From: Cocos nucifera
Lineage: Eukaryota > Streptophyta > Magnoliopsida > Arecales > Arecaceae
Assembly: GCA_006176705.1 (NCBI GenBank)
Contig: QRFJ01005037.1
Coordinates: 1-64,000, forward strand
Direction of reading: 5' to 3'
DNA: 64,000 nucleotides
Part shown: in pieces, positions 36,301 to 48,300 of the stretch
Position numbering within the stretch: the first letter of the stretch is position 1
How the letters are laid out: each line of letters opens with the position of its first letter
Position numbers and translations under genes: made by a program
Notes under the pieces: generated by a model
The model's input: the letters and a program-made list of their open reading frames with translations, nothing else
The model's database searches: none
Told to the model about the DNA's origin: nothing

Positions 36301-39300
36301 TTGGTCTAGACTATAACTGAATGATTGTCTGATTGTAATATGAAAATTATTATGGATGCATGCGAAGATTTCTTTAAATGATTTCAGATTTACATTGGAG
36401 TTTGTAATGGAGATTGATCTCTCATTTATGGCCTTTCCCTGTTTATATATAAATCAGATTTATTCCTCCTTTCATCATATCCTGAGGGTACTCTCTTACA
36501 CAAGTTCCACCTTTATATGGATACTCTCTTGAGTCATAGTAGGGATGGCCAGCCTCTTACCTAAGTTAACTATCAATAGAGTTATGCCAAACAGCACTGG
36601 ACACAATATGAGCAATAGGGATGGGCTCAGTATCTAGGTTGGCATCATATTCAAGGATCTGATTATGAATGGGACCTAAATATATATGACACACATGAAT
36701 GAATATTCCACATGAGAACAATAGACAGTTTGATATGCTTATCATAAACTCATGAATTTATTTTATGTAACACTGAGATATGGTTTATTAGGTGGTATTC
36801 AGGTAATTATATTTCCATTTACATAGCACATAGCTTTAGACCTTAGATTACAATAAATAAGGTTGGTTTATCTTAAATATATTATTTTGAATTTCAAATA
36901 TGTTTTATAGAACAAATAAATCAGTGAAAACTCTTAGATATATGAACAAAGCAATTAAAAATATAAAAAAGGGTTGTTCCAAGTAACTACTACGATGCTT
37001 GAGCTAGACAATCATGGGGACAGGGCGGACGTAGGGTGTCCCGTTCTTTAGGGAAACTGGAGATGTCTCTGTCTTATGGGATTTAAAATCCTGCCATCAT
37101 GTGAAATGAGCTTGCCCCTGTGACAAAATTATTTTAGATTCCACTAGGGTGGGGAACATAAAACACTTGGACGTTCACCTAAAGGACTATAGCAGGCCTT
37201 GTTGCATATTAGTGCACCCTTGGGCAAGGTTTCAAACAATCTATCCTTTTGCAGAGCAAAATGTGTTGCATCCCAACCCTTGAGATGGGGCTCCCCTCAT
37301 AAGTTGCTCCATTTCCTGACCTGTCAAATGCCTTATGGTCCCAGTAGTTTTCAAAACCTTGCCCTTGGATGCCCCATTGAACAAGTGATCAATTCTTACT
37401 GTTAGCTTGACATGGGAAAATTAATTGAAGTATGCTAGAGATCTGATGCCTACCAGGTTGTGTCAAATCAATCTGTGGTAGTTTTGTTTCATCTAGTTGT
37501 GTGTATTCTGAAATTGGTTATTTTAAATATGGGTCTTAATTTTATCTTATACTTGTTGAGTTCCATGGACAACCATGAGTTCTTAGAATTGTACTGGACA
37601 ATAGAACCTATAAATACAACATGTAGTCCATGCTTTGGAACAGTAAAATCTGATATTGAATTTGGCTTGTGTTTTCTTTTTTGGTTGTTTTTGATTTAAT
37701 GGATGGAATGCTGATTTTGTCAGACTTTGAGGGTGTCTATTCCTAACTCACAAGAATGATGATGACTAACCCCTATGCAAGTAATGGTTTGGATGAACTA
37801 ATGAATCATGTTATTCCTTTCCTTATCTTTCCCAACTATTGTTGCAGTTAACTTTCTCTTGTATTGCATAGTTGATTTCTATGCACTAGAAATCCATCCT
37901 CCCTCTTCTATATGCCATCAATCGGTACCATGCTTTCTGTCTACTTGTTGCTTCCTCAAGGGTTTCTTCTTACATGACTCATCACCCTAAGAAGGTGCCC
38001 CATCAGATTGCCCTTACGAAGGATGCCAGGTGGGGTTTCTGTTTTATTCTTCAATTGATCGCCCCCTTTGGGGATGCCATGATGAAATATGTTGTGGGGG
38101 AAAACGAACTTGATGACACAACTCAACTAGATTGGTCCAGTTCAGCACTGATGTGGCGTCCCACATAACCGAACCAAGTCCAGTTCAGTCAAATCGGAAA
38201 GTAGGACAAGCAGACCAGAAGACCTCTAAGGTACCCACGAGAAGCACCACAACTTGGATAGATATTCCTTGGCTCAACATAGGCCCCAGGCCGACCCAAA
38301 CCTCCTCACCTTGGCAATAGATTTTTTCCATGTGCGGAAGTGTGTTCCCTCCATCAAGCTGAGGATGAAGCATACCATAATAGATCGTCGAATCTTCAGG
38401 TGGTTACAATGCAACCTAGATGATTATAGTATGGCTCCACGCTGTTAAGATATGAATGACAATAGATTCCGGGTTTTGTGGCTATAAATAAACTTGGAGA
38501 CCCTCCAGGAAAGGTAACCAAAAAAATCCTAGCTAACGATACTTTCTCTCTGATTCTTCTTTTTCCTCATCTCTCACCAGAAAAAAGCTATTTGATTTAA
38601 GCATCGAAGGGTCTAGCCGAAGCCAATCCAATGAGTTCTCCAACCTTGTGACGTAAAATCAAAGAAAAATAAAGAAAGAAGAAACAAAATTAAAAAGAAA
38701 AAATAAAGATTCAAAGCCTAAAATCAGGAATCAAATTATTCAATCATTCAAATCTATTTTTCTCCACACAGGTGGAGCCTTTAAATAGAGAAACAAAAGG
38801 CAACATAACAGGACTTTAACAGCTGATTTGAAATCCAATAGAACTCCTTTTATTGAGTTCTAACAAAATTAAAAGTCTCAATTTAAAAAATAAAAAATAA
38901 AATAAAAATCCTAAATAAATCCTCAATTGACATTAGAGTCAGGATTTCGATGCTTCTTTCTGACATATGTGCGTAAATCCTGATTCTTATCATTCCCTCC
39001 TGGCTGGAAAGAATTCGACTCTGACAATGAATGGATGTAATCTTTTAAAATGTCTGGATCAATACGTCGTAATTCTTTCTTGAGGATCCAAGTAGCATCT
39101 GAGTCTGGACGGCTATGCTATTTTGATCAAAAATCGACGAAATCCTCCATCAGCAGAAGAACAATCTCATCCATGATAATACATTCAATTTGATCTGATG
39201 AAGATGGTAAAAGTGAACTGACACTGGAAGAAATGGAGTGTGATCCCCGTTATCACCTGCATGCATAATAGGAGGCTCAAATGTGCCTTGATAAGGTAGT

Positions 39301-42300
39301 AAGTCCTCAACATTAAAGATTGGACTAAATTTTAAATCAGAAGATAATTTTATATAATATGCGTTAGGCCCAAGTTTATGAAGGATGCGAAATGGTCCAG
39401 TGGCTCGAGCATGCAATTTTTTGAATGAATTTCGTGGATAACGTTGAATCATCGTATAATCATTCTCGTTAAACTCTATTTTTCTACAGTGAGCATCAGC
39501 AGCAAGTTTTTTATTTTTCTGTACTCATGGCAATCTTTTGTCTAATTTCAGTATGAATATCATTAATGTATTTAGTAAAAGAAGTGGCTTAGTCAAAAGT
39601 ACGGTTATTCATAGATGTTGGGAGATTTTTGTATTAGCCGAAGACATTGGAAGTTAGGCTGATAGAAGGTCATCAAAAGATTGAAGCCTAGCTCAGAATG
39701 TAGGCTGATGGAAAGTCATTAGAAGGCTGAGGCTAAGGTCCTAATTCGGGCCGAGCTTAAGATCATCAAAAAATTGAAGCCTGGCTCAAAATTTAGGCTG
39801 ATAGAAGGTCATCAGAAGATTGAGGTCGAGGTTCTAATTCAGGTCGAGCTTAAGGTCATCAAAAGACGGAAACCAAGATCAGAATGTAGGCTGAATTGAA
39901 GGTCATCAGAAGGCTGAGGCCGAGATCCTAATTTAGGCTGAGTTTAAGATCATCAAAAGATTGAAGCCAAGGTCAGAATCTAGGCTAATTAAAGATCATT
40001 AGAAGGCTGAGACCGAGGTCCTAATTTAGGCCGAGCTTAAAATCATCAAAAGACGGAAGCCAGGGTTAGAACGTAGGCTGAATTGAAGGTCATCAAAAGA
40101 TTAAGGCCGTCCTAATTCAGGCCGAGTTTAAGGTCATCAAAGATGGAAGCTGGATTTAAAATGTAGGCTGAATTGAAGGTCATTGGAAGGTTAAAACTGA
40201 GGTCCTAATTCAGGCCGAGCTTAAGGTCATCAGAAGGCTGAAATCCTCACTCTTGGCTCCAGGTTGTCAATTCACATAATTAAGAGATGGTTCCCCCCCA
40301 CATGCCATGAGAGGACAGTATCTGACATGATTCCTGAGGATATTCCAGTGGGTAAGCAAAATATCTCTGACAACTTTCTGCTCTTCCATGACCAACAATC
40401 CATGACCCATCCTAACAAACTCCGGACTCTTCTATAAAAGAGGAAAAAGAGGGATTCCAAGGTACACAAATTCCTCTCCAAAAATGCTCATTTTCTTCCT
40501 TCTATTGAATGAAAAACTGACTTAAGCGTTGGAGGGTCCCCACCGGAGCCAACTCCGATCGAGGACTTCTCTTACAGGTATGGCCGCCTCCGACTCGTCA
40601 TCGTCAACTTGCCATCATCGCACAACTCTAGCAACCCGACCTCGAGATGGATTTTCGTATCAATAGATGGCGCTAGGAGGGCCTTTGAGTCCATTTGTGG
40701 GAAGAAATGAGCATCCAGCGAGAGGAGCTCCATCGCGTTGCTTTAATGCTGACGAGATTAAGCGTCCATCTTCAACAGGTTCCATTCAAGCTCAAACTGG
40801 GGGGCTACAAATGAAAAAATTTCAATCGGAGAAAAAGATCCAGAAGAAAGAGATCATAACAAGTATTGGGGATAAACTCCGCTCCCATCGAAGTCCAGTC
40901 TGATGCTTAGTCTAATGTAACTGGTAATCACGGAAGAGCTTCGATTAGAAATTCAGCGGCCGAACTCCTTTCGGACTCCTCTAGCGGTCGAACTCCTCCA
41001 ACGGTCGAATCCCTTCCGGACTCCTCCAGCGGCCAAACTTCTTTCAGACTTTTTCTTCAGCCGAACTTCTCCATCAGTCAGACTCCTTCTGAACTTTCCC
41101 ATCAGTCGAATTTTATTCGGATTCCTCCAGCGGATTACTTTCAAATTTCAACTAGTATTCCTCTCGGATGATCCCCTCTAGTCGTATTTCCTTTAGGAGT
41201 CCAAACTCTTCTGGAGTTGATGTATGTCAAAGCTATTCACCAACCGATGCCTGCTTCCTCCGAACTTCGACTATTAAATCTCAACGAACGAGCACATCTC
41301 GACAACGAACATCTCTCTCCGTAACAAACTTCACGTAGCTCCGAGCGGCCTACTATCGGACAGTTACGACTGTCACTATCAGTCTGTTACGGACTCTATC
41401 TATAAAAAGGGATGCTCTAGATACGTTTTCTTTAAGCTCTCTTCTCCTTTTCAGAACTCTGCTAAATTTTTTTCTGAGCACTCCATTTCTGTTGGCTAGA
41501 AGAGCTGATTTGATCATCGAAGGATCCTGCCGGAGCCACCACCACCGACTCCAGATGAGATTTTGTTTTGCAGGTCATCGACGGCGATCTTTTCTTCCTC
41601 AACTTCAGCTTAATCCGGTGTCAACTAGATTCTACACCAACAGGATTGGCGCTAGGGGAAGGGCTCTCTATTTCTGAGGTACCCTTGTTCTTAAAGGAGT
41701 GCTTAGTCGATCCTGTGGATCTTCTTCTTCAAGGTTCATCTTTATCTTCCTCAATCTCAAGAAATGCTTCCAAAGAAGGCGACTATCCGGAGATCCATCT
41801 GTTCCTGCTCCATCGCCAGATCTGAGCCAAATCCATCCGTTCCTGCTCCATCGCCAGCACTTCAACCTCTTCCACCGACGGCCGCGGTAGATCTGGAGCA
41901 GTTAACCTACTGATATAACGGGTTTAGAGCCTCACCGAAATGGTGCAGGCCATGCGGCAGCCCCCGGTGGCAGTTCTATCAGAAAATCCGCCATCGAGAT
42001 GTTAGAAACTGGTCCCAAGGAGGAGCACTTGGGCTAGCATATCCGTCGCCTCTGGGAAGGAGAAATAGAGAGCAGAGGATTCTTGTTTGGATCATGATTC
42101 TTCTTCGAAAGAGACCTTCCCCATCTACAGTCGGAAGCCTTCCAAGATCTACGATCGAGATAACGTCCTCGATCAGAAACTGTGGGAGATGGATCGACGG
42201 ATTGAGAAACTCCGCCACATCGCCCTGGCTCACCATGATGACGTCTGCACCGATCCTCCTTTCTCTCTCCGAATTATGCAAGAGTCCGTTTCGCTGAACT

Positions 42301-45300
42301 TCAAGCTTCCCCAATTTGAAAGCTACGACGAAACCTCTGATCCGATCGATCACCTGGAGGCCTTCCAGATCATGATGCTGCTCCATGACACACCAGATGC
42401 CATCTTATGCCGAGCTTTTCCGTCTACCTTAAAGGGAGCAGCAAGAAACTGGTATTCGGCGTTGAAGTTGAGTACGATCTTCTTCTTTGATCAGATGAGC
42501 CATCAGTTTGTGGCTCATTTTGTTAGCAGCCGGCGTCTCCACCAAGGTTCGGATTTTTTGATGAATATCAAGCAGAAAGTAAGGGAATCTATTCGAACTT
42601 ATGTCATCCAATTTAATATTGCTGCATTGAAGGTTCAAAACCTGGATCAGTCTATTGCAATGGCCGCACTCAAGGACGGCCTTCAGAAGAATGATTTGTT
42701 GTTCTCCTTGGAGAAGAAGTACCCTAGGAACTTTGCTGATCTGCTAGCTCGGATTGAAGGATATGCCTGAATGGAAGAAGCCTTCAAGTTGAAGGATGAG
42801 GAAGCCGCAAGAGAGTGGCGGGCGGGCGAGTCTAATAGATCCACCGCTGATGGAGGGCTGAATGAAGTTCGGTCGCGCTCACGGACTCCTCCCGAGCGCA
42901 AGCGAGCCCGAACTCCTTGAGCTCGTCGTCAAAGAAGCCCTAACAGAAGGATGCGAAGTTCTCCTTCCAGAAGGTTTCACAACTATGCCCCTCTTAATGC
43001 TCCTAAAACTCAAGTTCTGATGGAAATTAAGAATCAGCTACCAAGATCAGAAGAATTACAATCTCCCCCAAACAAGCGCAATTGAAGCAAGTACTGTTTG
43101 TATCATCATGATCACGGCCACGATATTGAAGAATGCATTCAGCTCCAAGATGAGATCGAGGAGCTCATTAGGAGAGGCCAGCTGGATCGATTCCTCAGAC
43201 ATCGGTCTGAAGCAAGAGAAGATCAGCTAAGGGCGCTGTCGCAGCCAGAACCACCAATGAGGGAGGAACAACAAGGAGATCGGCCGCCTCTCGGCATTAT
43301 CAACACTATCTCTGGGGGACTTATTACTTCGGCGAGCCGCTATCTCTCAGCCTCGAAGCCAGGAGAAGCTTGCCTCAAATTGGAAAGGCCCGTATGAAAT
43401 AGAGGAGGTCGTCTGGCCCGAAACTTATCACCTGAAGGAGCTCGGAGGAACAACGCTCCCACGATCTTGAAATTCAAAAAATCTGAGAATGTACTTTCAG
43501 TAATTTTTCTTTAATAAAACTCCATTTCAATATTATTGTTTCTTGGTGCAAAAACTATGTGATGATAGGAAAGAAGCAATCAAAAGTGGCCATGTTAGGA
43601 ACAGGAGGAGAACCTTGTCCTAACATAAGCAAGTCGAAGACCTTCAGTTATTTAAGACAGGAGGAGAACCTCGTCCTTTAGACGAGGTGAGGGGAGAGGC
43701 CCTGACAACGACCCTAATATGCTCCTACAGTCCGTTAGGAGCAGGAGGAGAACCTTGTTCTAACGTGAGCAAAATCGAAAATCTTGTCGATATAAGACAA
43801 AATGGAGGGAAAGGCCGTACCGACGATCCTAACGCACCTTCGTAAGCCATGTTAAGAACAGAAGGAAAGCCTCGTCCTAACATGAGCAAAAATTGGAACC
43901 TCGTAGACCAAAGACGTGGAGAAGGAAGAAGCTCGGTGAAGAATCCCTACACGTGCTTTCCCAGCCTCTATGTCGTCTTCCTCCTCCCAAAAGCCGAGGT
44001 CAACCTCGGGGAACATTCGGGCTACCTTACCTTCGCACGCTTCCTGTCCGAACTCAACAGGAGATAGAATCTCCTTCAACCTCGGCTGGAGATAAGATCT
44101 GCCCCAGACTTCAACCTCGGCTGGAAATAAAATCTCCCCCGAACTTCAACTTCAAAAGAAGATAAGATCTCTCTCAATCTCAACGGGAGATAAGATCTTC
44201 CCCAAGCTTCAACTTCAATAGGAGATAGGATCTACTTCAACCTCAGTTGGAGATAAGATCTCTCTCGGACTTCAACCTCGACTGGAGATAAGATCTCCCC
44301 CGAGCTTCAACTTCAACAAGAGATAGGATCTCCTTCAACCTCGGTCGGAGATAAGATCTCCTCCGAGCTTCAACCTCAATAGGAGATAAGATCTCCTTCA
44401 ATCTCAACAGGAGATAAGATCTCTCCCGAATTTCAATCTCTGCTAGAGATAAGATCTCTCCCGAGCTTCAACTTCAAAAGAAGATAAGATCTTTCTCAAC
44501 CTCAATGGGAGATAAGATCTCCTCTAAGCTTCAATTTCTACAGGAGATAAGATCTTTCCTACGCTTCAACCTCGGTTGGAGATAAGATCTCCCCCGAGCT
44601 TCAACTTCAAAAGAAAAAGATCTCTCTCAACCTCCATAGAAGATAAGATCTCTTTCGAGCTTCAACTTCAACCGAAGATAAGATCTCCCTCGAGCTTCAA
44701 CTTCAACAGGAGATAGGATCTCCTTCAACCTCGGTCGGAGATAAGATCTTCTCCGAGCTTCAACCTCAACAGGAGGTAAGATCTCTTTCAACCTCAATAT
44801 GAGATAAGATCTCCCCGAGCTTCAATCTCGACTGGAGATAAGATCTCCCGGGCTTCAACCTCGGCTGGAGATAAGATCTCCCCCGAGCTTCAACTTCAAT
44901 AGGAGATAGGATCTTCTTCAACCTCGGTCGAAGATAAAATTTCTCCCGAGCTTCAACCTCAATAGGAGATAAGATCTCCTTTAATCTCAACAGGAGATAA
45001 GATCTCTCCCAAGTTTCAACATCGATTAGAGATAAGATCTCCCCTGAGCTTCAACTTTAAAAGAAGATACGATCTCTCTCAACCTCCTCAACGGAAGATA
45101 AGATCTCCCCCGGGCTTCAACCTCAGTTAGAGATAAGATCTCCCTCGAGCTTCAACTTCAAAAGAAGATAAGATCTCTCTCAACCTTCACGAGAGATAAG
45201 ATCTCTTTCGAGCTTCAACTTCAACCGAAGATAAGATCTCCCTCGAGCTTCAACTTCAACAGGAGATAGAATCTCCTAAAATCTCGGTCAGAGATAAGAT

Positions 45301-48300
45301 TTCCTCCAAGCTTCAACTTCAATAGGAGATAGGATCTCCTTCAACCTCGGTTGGAGATAAGATTTCCTTCGGACTTCAATCTCGGTCGGAGATAAGATCT
45401 CCCCCGAGCTTTAACTTCAACAGGAGATAGGATCTCCTTCAACCTCGGCCAGAGATAAGATCTTCCCTGAGCTTCAACCTCAATAGGAGATAAGATCTCC
45501 TTCAACCTCAACAGGAGATAAAATCTTCTCCGAGCTTCAACTTCAAAAGAAGATAAAATCTCTCTTAACCTCAACAGGAGATAAGATCTTCCCCCGAGCT
45601 TCAACTTCAATAAGAGATAGGATTTCCTTCAACCTCGGCTGGAGATAAGATCTTTTCCGGGCTTCAACCTCAGTTAGAGATAAGATCTTCCCGAACTTCA
45701 ACTTCAAAAAGAAGATAAGATGTCTCTCAACCTCCAACGGGAGATAAGATCTCTTTCGAGCTTCAACTTCAACTCAATCAAAGATAAGATCTCCCCCAAG
45801 CTTCAACTTCAACATCTCCTTCAACCTCGGTCGGAGATAAGATCTCCTCCCGAGCTTCAACCTCAACAGAAGATAAGATCTTCTTCAACCTCAGTAGGAG
45901 ATAAGATCTCTCCCCCGAGTTTCAACCTTGGCTGGAGATAAAATCTTCCCCAAGCTTCAACTTCAAAAGAAGATAAGATCTTCTTCAACCTCAAAAGAAG
46001 ATAAGATCTCTCTCAACCTTAATGGGAGATAAGATCTCTTTCGAGCTTCAACTTCAATAGGAGATAGGATCTCCTTCAACCTCGGCTGAAGATAAGATCT
46101 TCCCCAGGCTTCAACCTCGGCTGGAGATAAGATCTCCCCCGAGCTTCAACTTCAAAAGAAGATGAGATCTCTCTCAATATCTATGGGAGATAAGATCTCT
46201 TCCGAGTTTCAACTTCAATCGAAGATAAGATCTCCCCCAAGCTTCAACTTCAACAGGAGATAGGATCTCTTTCAACCTTGGTCGGAGATAAGATCTTCCT
46301 CGAGCTTCAACCTCAACAGGAGGTAAGATTTCTTTCAACCTCAACAGGAGATAAGATCTTCCTTAGGCTTCAACCTCAGCTGGAGATAAGATTTTTCCCG
46401 AGCTTCAACTTCAAAAGAAGATAAGATCTTTCTCAACCTCCACGGAAGATAAGATCTCTTCCGAGCTTCAACTTCAATCGAAGATAAGATCTCCCCCGAG
46501 CTTCAACTTCAATAGAAAATAAGATCTCCGAGGTTTAACCTCAATGGGTGCAGAGCCCGGAAAAGAACTTCGGCAGTCGTCTTTTCTGTACTTCCTTCGA
46601 ATTTCGAACTCGAAAGTGGAGGGACTAGTGTTGGGAATAAACCCCGCTCCCGTCGAAGTCTAATATGATGTTTAGCCTAACGTAACTAGTAATCACGGAA
46701 AAGCTTCGATCAGGAATTCTTCCTCCAGCGGCTGAACTCCTCCAGTGGCTGAACCCCTCCCGGACTCCTCCAGCAGCCGGACTCCTCCAGTGGCCGAACT
46801 TCTCCCAGACTTCTCCTTCAGCCGAACTTCTCCATCAGTCGGACTCCTTCCAAACTTTTCTATCAGTCGGACTCCTTCCGGATTTCTCCATCAGTCGAAC
46901 TCCATCCGGATTCCTCCAGCGGATTACTTCTAGATTTCAACTAGTATTCCTTCCGGATGATCTCCTCTAGTCGTATTCCCTTTAGGAGTCTGAACTCCTC
47001 TGGAATTGATGTATGTCAAAGCTCTTCACCAACCGATGCCTGCTTCCTCCGAACTTCAACTATTAAATCTCAACGAACGGACACATCACGACAACGGACA
47101 TCTCTCTCCATAACAAACTCCACGTGGTCCTGAGCGGCCCACTACCGGATGGTTATGGCTATCATTATCAGTCTGCTACAGGCAACCCCATTACCGAATG
47201 GTTACGGCTGTCATTATCAGTCTGCTACGGATGACACCTCTCTCCATAATAAATTCCATGTGGCCCCGAGCGGCCCACTACCGGACGGTTACGACTGTCA
47301 CTATCAGTCTATTACAGACTCCATCTATAAAAAAGAATTCTCTAGATACGTTTTCTCTAAGTTTTCTTCTTTCTAGAATTCTGCTGAATTCTTTCCTGAG
47401 CACTCCATTTCTATTGGCCAGAAAAGCTGACTTGATCGTCGGAAGGTCCTGCCGGAGCCACCACCACCGACTTCGGACGGAACTTTATTTTGCAGGTCAC
47501 CGACGGCGACCTCTTCTTCCTCAACTCTAGCTCGATTGGGCATCAACCAGATTCTGCACCAACAATAAGAATGATCTGAATCAACAAAGATGTCATAAGA
47601 TCCAGATGGGAAATATAATCATGAAAATTGTCATATTATATTCTTATTTTTTTCATCTATTCTTTTGAATTTTAGATAGAATTCAGCATTAGAGAGATCT
47701 TCATTTGCACTTCGATATGCTGGGCAAAATAACACAACCACTGAAATCCAAAATGAAATGGAGAGACTGAGATCCCGAGAGATGAAAAAATGGAGTGGTA
47801 TCATAAAAATTAGAGGAGAGCGAAGAGAGGCTTTCCTATGTTGGCAGTTACTTTGGCATGAATCTACTATCATACTTATTACATCTTTATTTGGGACCAA
47901 GTTATCATTTCTGTTCATCGTTCACCATAAAGTCACAGTGAATACCATAGCTCACACTCATCTTCTAAGAAAAATCAGCACAGACACCACTCATATAGTT
48001 GAAAGAAAAACTGAAATTGTGCCTTGTATCTTTGGTAAGTAATTGTATCACTAAATGCACAGTTGCTTGTGAGAATTGTATCTTTATTTGTTAGCAGAGG
48101 ATCTACTTCTGAGTACAGGAGCAACTTCAGTTGATTAAGAAGCCTAATGGTAGCGAACCATGGAACATCTTAAATTACATCAAAAATATGGTTTGTCATA
48201 TGTATTCTTATCATCGGATGAACCCAAAAAAATAACATTCACCTAGTTTAGGACATTTGATTGATCATAAACCTTCAAAATGCTCGGTTGCTGTTTCATT

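Larger units (their letters stand above)
40864..47564 (+). mobile_element. element B: gag-only Tat-type LTR element with large minisatellite
   Basis: LTRs 40864..41642 and 46629..47564, primer site TGGCGCTAGGGGAAGGGC, gag, a short integrase tail joined by deletion, a repeat-rich 3' region, and polypurine tract GAAAGTGGAGGGACTAG. Protease, RT, RNase H and most of integrase are missing, so it is non-autonomous. It is the innermost and so the youngest insertion in the kinase-intron stack. Confidence 0.88.

Noticed and set aside
40667..40903. Short frame starting MALGGPLSPFVGR as gag of element A
   Set aside because: The ATG is part of the primer-site region, and the frame crosses into B's LTR without a gag domain.
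44766..45941. Frames of 60-90 codons on both strands in the minisatellite
   Set aside because: They arise from repeat units with few stop codons and have no domain or start context.
44060..46540. CRISPR-like array
   Set aside because: Units are head-to-tail with no unique spacers, and the DNA is eukaryotic.
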